Notes under the pieces: generated by a model | Told to the model about the DNA's origin: nothing | The model's input: only the letters and a program-made list of their open reading frames with translations | Database searches by the model: none | Program-made: the position numbers and the translations under genes | Part shown: in pieces, positions 11,603-24,730 of the stretch | Numbering within the stretch: the first letter of the stretch is position 1 | How the letters are laid out: each line of letters begins with the position of its first letter | Origin: Acytostelium subglobosum LB1 | Lineage: Eukaryota > Evosea > Eumycetozoa > Acytosteliales > Acytosteliaceae | Assembly: GCF_000787575.1 (NCBI RefSeq) | Contig: NW_012236530.1 | Span: forward strand, 1,556,734-1,620,733 | Reading direction: 5' to 3' | DNA: 64,000 nt

Positions 11603-13801
11603 ATGAGCAACACAACAAATAATAATACAAAGAAGCTAAGTGGTAGCGGAACTTATTATACTGCTGGTGGCGGTGTGACGATGAAGGGAATGATCAACTT
11701 TCTTGCAGAGGCAACGATGGCTTTTATCAACTTCTCATTGTTAGTCGAATACATCTCGATCATCTGGTTCTATCCAATGGGCTTCATGGGCTTCACTGGA
11801 ATGGAGGCATTCTTGGTCGTCTACTTCAGCCCACTGCTGCTCGGCATTGGCGTCGTGAGACGTTTGCTCAGCGGACGCGTCAACACCTTTGTTCGTCTCG
11901 TCGCCCAGCTGATGGCGTTGGCCGCACTCTACCCATACCACATTGACACCGAGACCGTCGAGAAGCACGAGATCGATCTGTGGAGAAACCCACACGTGAC
12001 CAAGACCGTGTTTGTCGGTGCCGGTCTCGCCTTGGACTGGCTGTGCCAGAGCCGTCTGTTTGTCAACAACGCCAGCGCGACCCGTCGCGACCGTGTCAGC
12101 TACGCCTACATCGTGGCCATCGCCGTCCAGACTCTCATCAGACTGCCCTACCTCTCAGTCAACCCCTTCATGACCTGGAGGGACTGGATCGTCGCTGGCG
12201 CTGCCCTCGTCGCCCTCTCCTTTGTCGTCCTGATGTTTGACTCTAGCTCGTCGGGCGAGAACTCCACCGAGGTGCGCCGTCCAACCCAGCCACACTCGGC
12301 CACCCTGGTCACTGGCATCAGCTTTGGCGGTGTTCTCTTCACCTCGCAGCTCTTCCTCTCTTCGCACGGCATTGTGCCACGTTGGGTCAACCTGCTGCCA
12401 TACCCATCGGGCATCGTCATCATCATCGCCTTGCTGGTTGGCATCGTCCTGTCTCGCAAGAGCTCAATCGTCTCGTCTCAGACCTACTTCTTCACTGCGC
12501 TGGCCATGGGCGTGCTCTTTGGCTTCTGCTCAGGCTCCGTCCCATTCTCTGTGAGCTTGGTTGGACTTGCAGCCGGTTCATTCCTCGTTGCCTACACCAT
12601 CTCACTCTGGCCAACCATCATTGAGAAGATGTCCAACAGCAACAGAACATTCCTTCTCTTTGTTTATGGTTTCCTCACCTATGTTGTCCTTCTCTTCTGG
12701 GCCATCATTGTTGTTTCTTATGTAAGTTCATTAATTCATTGATTGATTGACCAGTTCATCAACCCTAACATGTATACGTCATGATCACAGAAATTCCTTC
12801 CATGGTTCTTGGGCGCCAACTTGTTTAGAGAGCGTCACCAAACGATGGTGATTGCTGCGATCATTACAACTGGACTTGCAGCTGTGATGAAGACAAGAAC
12901 TACATTGCCAAAGAAGGAGGCCAAGTCATCAAACAGTCTCCCACGCGAGGTTGTCTATTTGATCTTCTCAATGTTGGTCCTCTTGCTGCTGTTCTCTGTC
13001 AACAGGAGTCTGACACACGCCACCGACGCCTCAGTCGCCGGCAACCATTACGAGCGCATCATCAACAGCACCCACATCCAAAACATCCCACCCAAGGAGA
13101 TCAAGTCCATGATCTGGACCATCCACTTTGGCTACGACAACTATGGCCGCAACAGTTTCTCCAACATCACCGACGCCATCCGTGGCCACGGCGCCAACGT
13201 CATCGGTCTGCTCGAATCTGACCTGTCACGTATTATGACATCGAATCGCGATCTCGTCGAGTGGCTCTCCAGCGAGCTGCACATGTACAGCGACTTTGGA
13301 CCTGCTCCCTCTGAGAACACATGGGGCTGCGCCTTGCTCTCTGTGTTCCCCATCGTGAGCAGCAACCACGTGATTCTGCCCTCGCCAGAGGGTGAGCTCG
13401 CCTGTCTTATCGACGCCATCATCACCGTGAACGAGACACCTGTCAACGTCATCGTCACACATTTCGGCAACACAGAGGACGAGTTGGACCGCAAGCTGCA
13501 GGCTGCCGGTGCCGCCGAGATCGTCAAGAAGAACGACATGCCAACCGTGTTCCTCTCGTACATCACCGAGAAGACCGGAGGCAACAACTACAAGACTTTG
13601 ATGGCCAGTGGACTCCAGGACACTACCGCCGAGCGTCGTTACTGCCAGTATCTCTTCTACAAGGGATTGGACATGGGCGAGTTCAAGAGATGGGGATGTG
13701 GAGAGATCTCTGACACTGAGGGACAACTTGCCACCTTCACCACCAAGCCCGTCGTCAACAACAACGCTGATGCCGCTGATGCTTCTGCTCCAACTGCCTA
13801 A
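11603..13801 (+). CDS. CWH43/PGAP2IP-like GPI-anchor lipid-remodelling protein
   Basis: Exons 11603..12721 and 12791..13801 (709 residues). The first ~450 residues form many hydrophobic segments, as in the PGAP2IP/CWH43 membrane region, with the conserved LGANLFRERHQ junction after the intron. After a last membrane helix (VVYLIFSMLVLLLLFSVN) comes a globular domain of the endonuclease/exonuclease/phosphatase fold: IWTIHFGYDNYGRNSF, GANVIGLLESD, NTWGCALLSVFPI, VNVIVTHFGNTEDELDRK. In yeast CWH43 helps replace the diacylglycerol of GPI anchors by ceramide in the ER; that role here is inferred from family. The fit to CWH43 runs the whole length and covers both halves as one protein. Codons are strongly C-ending, suggesting good expression. 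Confidence 0.88.
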
Positions 13802-13912
13802 TTAAGATGGTACAATATGATTGACCTTGTTCCATGCGATCCCAACAAGTATGGTCCGTCCATCCATTAAAGCATCCAATCATACATTCATTCATCATTC
13901 TTATCGTCGTTA

Positions 13913-14757
13913 TTACTGTTGTTTATTCTCTCTGGATGAATCGAATATCCAGGTGATACCATTATCCAACACGCCAGACAGCATACCAATACCTGATCCA
14001 AGAATACTTCCCAACAATACACTTGTTGGTCCTGTTCTATGTCCTGTTGTTCATGATGTTAGAGACTGATGATGATCATCATGTTGTCGTTAGCTACATA
14101 CTGATTTGATAACCTGCTATTGAACCGATTGTGAAACCAGCGATAGTTCTGTTGACCACAGGACGATCACCAAAGACATTGTGCTTCAGTCCCAACTCTA
14201 CACCACAGAACAGTCCAGTGTACAATGCCAATCGATAAGAGTACACTAAACTTGATCTAAATACACTCTGTCCCAATATCTTCCTAGCATTCGTATTGAA
14301 CTATAGTAGTATGATTGAATGATTGAATGAAGGGTCAGCCAGTGCACTCAATCAATCATGTAGCTAACATACTTGTGATGCAGTCAATGGGTTGTGTGAT
14401 GCTCGCTTCCATTCCTCTTGAAGCAGCTCTTTGCCATCAGAGTAACCGATGATACCACCCATTGTAAGACCTGCAAAGGCCATTGATATTGTGTAGGCAC
14501 GCCATTGATGAAAGTCGGGGTGATCAACAGTGCGCTCGACCCAAGTGCCAGAGTACCACGAAGGTTCCTTCGGAGGCAGAGTCATAGGCAACTTCTCCTT
14601 TCCCGATATCAATCTATTGATCTCATCAATCTCTTTTTCCAATCTCTTCTTCCTATCAGACAACATAGCACGGTNCCTCAATCACCAATGTTTGTTCTTG
14701 TTCCTGTTCCTTCTCATTCTTAGTACCTTGTTGTTGTTGAGATTGTTTCTGACTCAT
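13913..14757 (-). CDS. Tim17/Tim22/Tim23-family inner-membrane protein (TIMMDC1-like)
   Basis: Exons 14373..14757, 14102..14300 and 13913..14043; dropping the single N at 14675 gives 714 bases and 237 residues. The N-terminus is Q/E-rich and charged. The body has about four hydrophobic segments with the small-residue Gly pattern of the Tim17 superfamily: SMAFAGLTMGGIIGYSDG, LYTGLFCGVELGLKHN, TIAGFTIGSIAGYQ, and SVLLGSILGSGIGMLSG. Similarity to the complex I assembly factor TIMMDC1 is suggested by the order and by the FGDRPVVNRTIAG loop. A role in protein import rather than complex I assembly is possible. With the N counted as a base the N-terminal reading frame breaks. Confidence 0.68.
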
Positions 14758-16220
14758 TGTTTATATGTTGTATTATAGTTTATCAATAATGAGCGTGATT
14801 AAATGGTTGCGCTCTTCATCTTGAAAACGAGNNGTTTATCACTTTGCTAGAGTTGCCAACACATTCATTAGTTTATCATTCATAATCATTCATTCATTCA
14901 ATCAATCATTCATTTACAATATAATATTATGTGTATATGTGAATGGTTACAATATCAACTTGAACAAATACTGATGTTAGAACATTCATCAATGAGTAAT
15001 GTAGTTTGGACATACTACATTCAATCTAGATTAGGAACATCCAATCATGACCAAGGACGGTCGAAGCATTGGTTCCAAATACAGCACATCAAAAGATATA
15101 TAATATGTTTTGACCCTTCTACAAAGGTTCAAACTTAACTTAACTTATAAAATATCTTCAAGGAAGAAGAAGAGAAATGATCTTGGGTACGACAACCAAT
15201 CAAAATACTTATCCAAGAGCTATCCATAGCCCTTTTGGATCCGAGTTAGATTCCGAGTGGCAGCCACAACCATCGATTGAGACACAAATCAACCACCATC
15301 CCAAGTTTGTGCAACAACACTCATGAACACCACAAAGACAGTCACCAAACCAAACAAAACAACATATTTGTGGGGCGCGGAGGGAAGGGTTTGTGTGTTG
15401 TTGTGTTGTTGACTGACAGATGGTGATCATTCAAGCCTGCAGGAAAAGGCAGTGACTGTTTATCCTTGTTGTAACCACTTTAAGATGTATAGCCACACAC
15501 TTACGCAATCATTAATGTTGACCATTATTTATCTTAAACTCCTCCTTTCTTATATTTATTAATTAGGTTGTCAGGTGATTGATTGAATCTTTATTTAATA
15601 GATAATCAACAATAACAACAGTTATATTCAAACAAACAAATACATAAACGTTAACTGACACACATTCACTTACATACACACAAGATAAAGATATATTCAA
15701 ACCAACAGACAAGCCTAACTAACTACGATGTAAGTCCTTTCACTCTATTTCACACACTCATTCATCATTCATTTGAAGACACATGTTGATCGATCAATGT
15801 TGTTGCCTTTGAGGGGGCAAGGCTTGCCTCATTCAAACAATCAAACACGTGTCTCCCCAAATTCACACACAACACACAACATAACAACGTTGTTGTGGTG
15901 ACTCAACCAAACCAACCATATTTGGGTTACCCACTTCGACCCCAGAGAAAGGCCGAATGGTGGTGTTGCCCAACCTGGTCGATCAATTTTAAATGATCCA
16001 TCATCCTTCCGGCTTTCTTGGGTCCTGCCTATTGTCTACCATTCCAAACTACAATCATCTTATATCTATCTATCAAACTACGACACGTGTTATTATTCCC
16101 TATTCATTCAAACATATAATTAAACAAATAATCAAACATATACTAATACTTATTATTACAAATAATTAGATATAATAATAATAATAATAATAATAATATA
16201 ATATAATATAATATAATTTA
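14758..16220. other. Intergenic region upstream of the endosulfine-like gene
   Basis: Mostly AT-rich sequence with CATT/CAAT runs near 14900, TAATAATAA near 16170-16190 and CA-rich stretches. Two unknown bases (NN) lie at 14832-14833. A GTAAGT donor at 15729 and an AG at 16166-16167 just before the next start could bound a 5'-UTR intron. Open frames here (for example 14929-15138) lack any recognisable composition and are not called. Confidence 0.45.
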
Positions 16221-16487
16221 ATGTCATCAACAGATATTACAATTACAGAGATTGTGGAACAACCACAATCACAGCAACAACAACAACAACAACAGAATGA
16301 TACACTTATGGAGCCAAGAGTCAATCCAAAGTATGGACTACCACAGAGATTGCCTGTTCATTTGAAGGTTCATCCAAAGAAGTTCTTTGACTCTGCTGAC
16401 TGGGTACTCAATGGATCAGTGGTAGACAACAACTCAGAGCTGATCAATCCTGCATTCGAATCTCCAGCATATCCCAAGGTGCATTGA
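16221..16487 (+). CDS. Small Gln-rich protein, possible endosulfine/ARPP19 family
   Basis: Eighty-eight residues as read: a poly-Q run after MSSTDITITEIVEQ, then NPKYGLPQRLPVHLKVHPKK and FFDSADWVLNG. The core resembles the Greatwall-phosphorylated motif FDSGDY of endosulfines, which when phosphorylated inhibits PP2A-B55 at mitotic entry; here it reads FDSADW. The spacing from a KYG/KYP element to this motif is similar to ENSA. The frame ends just after CCCAAG-GTGCAT. That GTGCAT could be a weak donor with further exons in 16560-16850, so the C-terminus is not settled. The family call is an inference from one motif. Confidence 0.5.
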   Translation: MSSTDITITEIVEQPQSQQQQQQQQNDTLMEPRVNPKYGLPQRLPVHLKVHPKKFFDSADWVLNGSVVDNNSELINPAFESPAYPKVH

Positions 16488-17004
16488 TCCGATTGATCGC
16501 CAGTGCACCCCCCTTGTTTAATAATATATATATATATAACGCAACAACAAATCAATCAATCAAATCAATGTAATAATAGTAGTCAGTTGTGTCCACTAAA
16601 ATGTGGCGCGTCATTACACTCCCACGACAGCACTCCCTATCCACTTTCCAACATCATTCAATCAATCATTCAACTTGGACTCACACAACAAGTCAGTCAA
16701 GTGGATCGATTCCATCAATCAATCAAGTCAGACCCGGCAAATGGACAATCATTCTTTGCCCATCAATCCAATATTGACCAGGTCCAATGCATTCCGTGGC
16801 GCATCAAATCGTTTGAAATAAACAATCTCCTCAACTCCTTTTGACCAATCCGACTATTGCTAGTATATATATGTTGTACTTCATGGCCAGGTTGAATCCT
16901 GTTCAATTCATTGATTGTTATTATGTTTGAAGTGTGGACATGTCCATGTTTGATTGATTCGCTATCATCGCATTGTATTGTATCGCGCACCATCCTTCAA
17001 TGAC
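16488..17004. other. Convergent 3' region, possible extra exon of the preceding gene
   Basis: Two overlapping open frames run through 16560-16850, but neither shows a recognisable domain and their composition is dominated by CAAT repeats. They may be 3' UTR, or a spliced C-terminal exon of the endosulfine-like gene. A TATATA run lies at 16527-16540. Confidence 0.35.
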
Positions 17005-18744
17005 TTATTCTCTGACTGGAGGGAACATGCAGATTGGATTGGACTCGATGGAGCTGATGTTGAGGTCATTACCAAAGATCTGGCGAATGGAGTCCAGACC
17101 GTACTTGATCATGGTTGGACGCTCGAGGGACAGACCCCAGGCGGCGACGGTGACATTCTCGGGCAGACCCATTGGACGCAGCATCTCTGGACGGAACAAA
17201 CCAGAGTTGCCCAGCTCCACACGGCCGAGCTTGGGATGCACACCAAAGATCTCCATCGATGGCTCGGTGTATGGGTTGTAGGCAGGCTTGAAGCTGATGT
17301 TGGTGATGCCCAGACGCTTGAAGAACTCTGTGAACATACCAATCAGATGGCTGAGTGAGATGTTGACGTCGGCAATCACACCCTCGACCTGGTGGAACTC
17401 TGCCAAATGAGTAGCGTCCAAAGACTCATTTCTGAACACTCTATCAATTGAGAAGTACTTCTTTGGTTTGAATCCAGTCTATTGATTGATCGTATTAGTA
17501 TGTTTGATTGATTGATTGATCGATTGAATGAATGATTGAGATCCTTACCTGAGCCAATTTATAAAGCATACGTGAGGACACGGCAGTAGTATGTGTTCTA
17601 AGGATGTTCTTCTCGGCCTCCTCGAGCTTCCAGTCATATCTCCATCTATGATTGATAGAGTGAGTGAGTGATTACGAGTGATCGATGAATAGATTGATGC
17701 CTTACCCTAATGAACCATAGTCACCCTCAGCATGTACCTTCTTGACTTTGGCCAAGTAGTCGTCTGTGAAGTCGTGTGATGTGGCGGGGTCTAAAGAAGC
17801 AGGGGAAGCATGTGTGAGTGAGGAGTCAAGACTAGAGTAGCACTATACTTGTAATAACATACCCTTGAGGAAGAATGTATCATGAGCATCACGAGCTGGA
17901 TGCTGTTGTGGCTGGAAGAGAGCGTCGAAGTTCCAGAAGGAGTTCTCGACAAAGTTGCCAGTGGGCATCTCCTCGAAGCCCATGTCCAAGAAGATCTGCT
18001 TGAACTCTGCCTTGACCTTGCTCAATGGGTGACGGTAGCCAGACCATGGCTGCTCGCCCAGTGCATTGATGTTGAACTTGAATGTCTCGCTGGACCACGA
18101 TCCCGACTTGAGCATCTCAGCCGTGAGATCTGAGCATTCCTTCTTTCTAATGTTAAACTTTGCGCCTTGAGCTATTCTACAATATGATACCTTCCTGTTG
18201 TTGTTTGATTGATTGATGTATGTGTCAGTCGTTTGATCGATTGATTGAGTGTCTGTCAACTAATAACTCACCTGTCCTCGACCAACTTGGCCTTTCGCAG
18301 AGCCAAGATGTCCTTGGCATCGAGAGTGGCAAGGGCGAGTAGTTGGTTCTTTGTGGTGTCCTCGACAACACCGTCCTTCTTCTTGACAAGTCCTTTGTCG
18401 ACGACGATCCATCCCTTGGACTTGGCGGCACCGAATGCAGTGGCACCGTGTCTCTCGTTGGCCTCCTTCACTTGGATGCCCTCGACGGGAATCGATTGGA
18501 ACATTCTGTACTCGAGCGAGCCGTTGGCGACTGCGTCAATGCCCTGCTCTGTGAGCACCACTGACGACGATTCCTTGAACTCGAGAGCAATGGTCTCCAT
18601 TGACTGCCAGCTCATCAACAAACCGACGATCTCCTGATGATCTGTCCAACCATTAGTCGCACACCAAGTACGTGAGTTCTCGATGACCTTGTCAGCCTCA
18701 AGTGTACTGAATAATACTGTATCAAAGGTTGTTATTGATGCCAT
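17005..18744 (-). CDS. phesA: Phenylalanyl-tRNA synthetase alpha subunit, cytosolic
   Basis: Five exons in gene order: 18272..18744, 17863..18194, 17706..17790, 17549..17645, 17005..17478 (486 residues). The N-terminal ~160 residues are the winged-helix-like region of eukaryotic PheRS alpha. Class II catalytic motifs follow: motif 1 with [19 protein letters not shown], motif 2 with [11 protein letters not shown] and the downstream [21 protein letters not shown], and motif 3 with [15 protein letters not shown]-like [37 protein letters not shown] is near-invariant in this family ([11 protein letters not shown] here). It pairs with a beta subunit to charge tRNA-Phe. Introns are short and most are rich in CAAT repeats on the coding strand. 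Length matches the eukaryotic alpha subunit (~500). Confidence 0.96.
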
Positions 18745-19098
18745 ATCTAGTATAGTATGTAATGTATATATGTATCTATCTGTTTGAGTTGAGTAATTCT
18801 GTTAATGCGAGACTTGGAATAAAGTTAGTTTGAGCTTCAAGCACAAAAGTGTTGAAAAATTAGAGAATGGCAATGATTTTGAAAATAAATGCCCTGTTGT
18901 TGTGTTGCTTCAACAGCTTCTTGTTTGATTCTTTGCAATAACAGTTAATTAATTAAAGATTATAACTTGTATCATATATCTGTACATATATATTCATTCA
19001 ATCAATCAATCAATAACAATCAATATCGATCAATCAATCAATCAAAATATTGATCATCAACATAACAAACACATAAATTATAATATATAATAAGATAG
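18745..19098. other. Divergent promoter region, PheRS alpha / importin alpha
   Basis: About 350 bases, very AT-rich, with a CAAT tetranucleotide array at about 18990-19045. No open frame or RNA gene seen. Confidence 0.5.
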
Positions 19099-20891
19099 AT
19101 GATGACAACATCAAGTTGGTATCAGTCTACAACAATGAGTAGTAGACATATTCCAATGTCAGATTCGACAGATATACTTCCAACATCAAGTGGAGGAACA
19201 GGTGGAGGTGGTGGTCTAGATGATTCACAACAATCAATACAACAGCAACAACAACAGCAACTGGATATTAATATGGATTGTTTGAATATTGTAGAGATGA
19301 CAGAGGAGTTAAAGAAGAAATTGGATCAACTAAAGGCTGGACTGGAGTCGAATAACATGTTGGTCATACTAGACGCAATTACAAATGTTAGATCAATGAC
19401 TATGTTGGGTGGTTTGAATAACAGTTCCAATGGCATGAGCAGTAGCAATAGCAATAGCAATACCAACGGCAACAGCAACGGCAATGGCGTTGGCAATGGA
19501 GGTGGCAATAATGGATTGAGTCACAGCAAGAAAATATCATTGGAGATTATAGACACTATTGTACAGACAGGCCTGATATCAAGGCTGGTGGCACTACTCT
19601 CCTTGGACTCACCAGCTCTGTTGTGTATGTAGAAGAGGTGCACTGGACACTCAAGATATGGAACCATTCCAACCACTCACTCAATCAATCAATCAATCAA
19701 TCAAACAAACAAACAGTCGAGGTCATATGGACATTAACAAGTATAACTAGGGCCAGTGTGGATTATGCGACGATCGTTGTTAATTCTGGCGCAATACCAC
19801 CGCTGATAAGGATAATGGTCAACTCGGAGGATGATGTGATGGAACAATCATTATTTGCATTGGGCACGATTGCTGAGAGTTCACCAATGTTTCGTGATGC
19901 ACTACTGCATCAGACAGAGGTGCTCTCGCTCCTCGTCGGTCTGCTGACACAACAGCCAACCAAGCGTCTGGGAGTACTGCGGTGTGTCATGTGGACCCTG
20001 TCAACACTATGCGGCGGCAAGCCCTATCCATCGTTCGAGAGACTGCGGCCACTGCTACCTCTTCTGTATAATATATTGGCCAGTGCCAAGGACCAACAGA
20101 TACTGGGCGAGGCCCTGATGTGTCTGTCCTACATGACACGAGGCAACAATCAAGAGATATCGATCGTGGCCACTTCATTCGACTTTGTTCCGAGGATATT
20201 AGATTGTATGAATGTCTCGACCGACAAGTGTATATTAACTCCAGCCATCAGGACGTTTGGCAACATCGTAGCGGGCGATCACAACGTCACAATGTTGGCA
20301 ATGTCCTATAATCCACTGCCTACAATCTATCGTCTGCTTCAAAACAACGACGCATCAATACGCAAAGAGATGTCATGGATTGTCAGCAACATAGTAGTTG
20401 GTGGACCCGAACTAATCCAACGCGTGGTCGATGCCAACATCATGCCAATAATAGTTAACTCACTACAATACGATGACTATGCCATCAAGAAGGGTAGGTC
20501 CTACAACATCCAGATGTCGCGACAATCAACTCACTCAATCCCTCACTCAAACATACATTCAGAGTGTCTTTGGATCATATCCAATCTGATAGAGTATGGC
20601 AATGAGGATCAGATTAGGTATCTTGTGGAACTTGGATGTATACAGTCTATTGGACAGATGATGTGCCAGGACTTGGAGTTGGTGGTGTTGGCGACGTTCA
20701 ACAATATCATCACACGATGTCCAGTGGACAGCAAGCGATATATAGAGATGATCAAGGAGTGTGGCGCATTGGTCTACTTTGAGAACAGGGTCAAGAGTGA
20801 TGAAGGCCAACTCTCAATCTCCTCCAAAGAGGTGTTGATGAACTTCTTCAATGCGACAATCTTTGCCTCCTCAAGAGACACAGACAGTTAG
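19099..20891 (+). CDS. Divergent importin-alpha-like ARM-repeat protein
   Basis: Exons 19099..19624, 19717..20493 and 20563..20891 (543 residues). From about residue 150 a row of armadillo repeats aligns with importin alpha: LLFEVIWTLTSI, EQSLFALGTIAES, VMWTLSTLCGGKPYPSF, GEALMCLSYMTRG, TPAIRTFGNIVAGD, EMSWIVSNIVVGG, ECLWIISNLIEYG. Importin alpha carries NLS cargo to importin beta. The N-terminus is Gly/Gln/Ser/Asn-rich and has no Arg/Lys-rich importin-beta-binding domain, and the Trp/Asn pairs of the major NLS pocket are partly replaced (see findings). It may therefore be a specialised paralogue rather than the main carrier. The LLFE junction across intron 1 matches the family and supports that splice. 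Confidence 0.88.
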
Positions 20892-20989
20892 TTGATCAAA
20901 TAACAACATCAACACCAATCACGCAGTACTCTACACAAGGCTTGTTATTAGTTCATTAGTTAGTTGATCCATCTTCATTGACGACTTGA

Positions 20990-22364
<1,375 letters not shown>

Positions 22365-23028
22365 TCTTTAATTAATTGATTGATTATATAGATAATATGC
22401 ACAAGTAAGTATGCAAGTAAGTTATTTGATGATGTTGTGAGAGAAATGGATAATGAACAATGACAACAATGCAGTCCTGTACACGATGAATGAATAAATG
22501 AATGAATGAACAGTAACGATACAAACACAAAGGGTATAGACAGACAAGGTGTCAGAGTGCCAACATACACCATCACACAGATGTCATCTCGGTGGAGAGA
22601 CTGAGACTGAGTCTGAGACCGTCACACAACAGAGATTAAGATTATATCAATATTAACGATATAATGGGGATCAGGGTTCCAGCATATATACTATTGTATA
22701 AATTGAGTATAATAGAGTGACAAACGTGTTGTCATCTCAATAGCCATTGACAGGGAGAGTGGAAGGGTAGGTCACTGACCAACACACACAGTGTTGTCAT
22801 CAATCTAGCCAGAATGATGTAAGTAAGTAGTGTAACACCAATCTAAAAATGAAGGGTGTTTGTCTCTGTGTAGCCAAGGGAGGTGGTGTGTTGAATGGTG
22901 TGTGAATCAGTCAGTCGGTCGAACCACTAAACGAATGTCATTCACACACACACAAAGGTATCTTATCTTATCCTTGAGATATATATTTATTACTTATCAC
23001 CTTCAACCAGCCAACCAACATAATTATT
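22365..23028. other. Divergent promoter region, thiolase / Pus1
   Basis: About 660 bases with GAAT/GATT runs near 22485-22510 and an alternating CA tract near 22945. No supported gene. Confidence 0.5.
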
Positions 23029-24699
23029 ATGAATGATACACTACTCCGGAGTTCAAGTGATACTATCTCATCATCACAATCAATCAACATTGTTGTAACT
23101 CCTAATAATAATAATGAAGATGATGATGTATCTTCAAATTACAAACAAGATGTTAATGTTGATGCTTTGATACCACCTCCATCAACAATATCAACATCAA
23201 CATCAATATCAACAATAGATAAAAGAAAGAAGGATAAACGACAACAGCATCAAGAGAGACAGGTCGATCCGAGTAAGATCAATCATTTCTCACGAATCAA
23301 TCAATTCTACAATGACAACAAACATCTCGTTGATGAGGATGCAATCAAGAAGTTGAAAAAGACACCATTGGCATTGTTGTTTGCCTATATTGGCACAGGA
23401 TACAATGGTCTAGAGTATAGAATGTCAAATGATGCAGTGGGTCTGGAGAATGTTTTGGAGCAAGCATTGTTCAAGGCTGGAATGATCCTGCCCTCGAACC
23501 TGGGTGACCCCAGTCGCATCAAATGGAATCGTTCCAGTCGCACGGACAAAGGTGTTCATTCACTATGCACCCTTATCACTGCCAACTTGGAGATCTCCAC
23601 ATACAAGGTGCAGGGGGAGGTTGAGGATGTTGTCGTTGATGTTGGTGTTGGTGTTGAGGAGGTTGGTGAGCAAGTAGTAGTTGAGTTGGCGGCGGCGGAG
23701 GCAACAACGATCATCACACTTGAGGAGTATATGCAACGTATCAATCAGTATTTACCAGGTCCATTGCGTGCTGTTGGACTTGCGCGAACCAGTCGATCAT
23801 TCAATCCAAGGAGTCAGTGCACCAGTAGAACATACCATTATGTTTTACCTCGCAAGTACATTGGAACCAGCCAGACAATGGACCAAATCAATGACAACAT
23901 ATTAGCACAATTCATTGGCAATCATTCATATCACAACTTCACAATGCATCGAAAGACCTATAAAGGTACCTTGGGAGATACAGTCATCAAACAACAACAT
24001 AAAGATAGTGGACACGATGCCGCCAAGTCATCAGATGATGAGGAGGGGGAGGAGGCTGGCGAATTAACTAAGGGCACGTCCGAGTGGATGTCCAGCCCAA
24101 TGGAGCGCGATATCGAGTTGGCATGGTTCTCCCTCAATCCAAGGAATATGAGGAAGATATACTCATTCAAGTTGGTCGAGTTGCCAACTAAAGATGGTGA
24201 CGTTGAGCCACTGGTCAGGTTTGAGATACATGGCGAATCATTCATTCAATACCAAATCAGGAAGATGATTGGATTCGTCTTGGCATTGTCCAATGGATAT
24301 TGTAAGGATACAAGGATCATGGAGATGGCATTATGTTCGCCATATTCAGTTAGATCACCTATTGCACCGGCCACGCCATTATACCTGTTTGATATGACGC
24401 TGAAGGAGAGGACATCGACAACACCCATGCAACTATTCGACAAATCGTCAACATCCACATTGAAGGAGCAGTTCTGCGTCGATCAACTCTATCCACATTT
24501 GGCCGACTTGAATCGTGCAGATCCATACTTTGACCGATTCATCGATGAGCTGCGGTCTCACCTTTACACCTTTGAGAACCAAGACATCGACAACCTCTAC
24601 GCCAACTACCTTGGACATCGTCAAGAGTTCGAGGCCAACAAGCTACTGAGGCAGCAGAAGAGGAAGGACAAGGCCACCGCATCCAAGACATGTGAATAG
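23029..24699 (+). CDS. pus1: tRNA pseudouridine synthase, TruA/Pus1 family
   Basis: Single exon, 556 residues. After a Ser/Thr/Asn-rich leader comes ALLFAYIGTGYNGLEYRM, the TruA fold start. The catalytic Asp is in SSRTDKGVHSL, and LARTSRSFNPRSQCTSRTYHY, NHSYHNFTMHRKTYKG and SFIQYQIRKMIGFVLAL complete the conserved blocks. Eukaryotic Pus1 enzymes modify several tRNA positions (27, 28 and others), U2 snRNA and some mRNAs. Between the catalytic block and the next conserved helix there is a Val/Glu/Gly-rich insertion (around VEDVVVDVGVGVEEVGE) unusual for the family. An acidic insert (DDEEGEEAGE) sits in the C-terminal half. Confidence 0.93.
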   Translation: MNDTLLRSSSDTISSSQSINIVVTPNNNNEDDDVSSNYKQDVNVDALIPPPSTISTSTSISTIDKRKKDKRQQHQERQVDPSKINHFSRINQFYNDNKHLVDEDAIKKLKKTPLALLFAYIGTGYNGLEYRMSNDAVGLENVLEQALFKAGMILPSNLGDPSRIKWNRSSRTDKGVHSLCTLITANLEISTYKVQGEVEDVVVDVGVGVEEVGEQVVVELAAAEATTIITLEEYMQRINQYLPGPLRAVGLARTSRSFNPRSQCTSRTYHYVLPRKYIGTSQTMDQINDNILAQFIGNHSYHNFTMHRKTYKGTLGDTVIKQQHKDSGHDAAKSSDDEEGEEAGELTKGTSEWMSSPMERDIELAWFSLNPRNMRKIYSFKLVELPTKDGDVEPLVRFEIHGESFIQYQIRKMIGFVLALSNGYCKDTRIMEMALCSPYSVRSPIAPATPLYLFDMTLKERTSTTPMQLFDKSSTSTLKEQFCVDQLYPHLADLNRADPYFDRFIDELRSHLYTFENQDIDNLYANYLGHRQEFEANKLLRQQKRKDKATASKTCE

Positions 24700-24730
24700 T
24701 GAATAAATCAATCGGATGCTTGATCACCAT

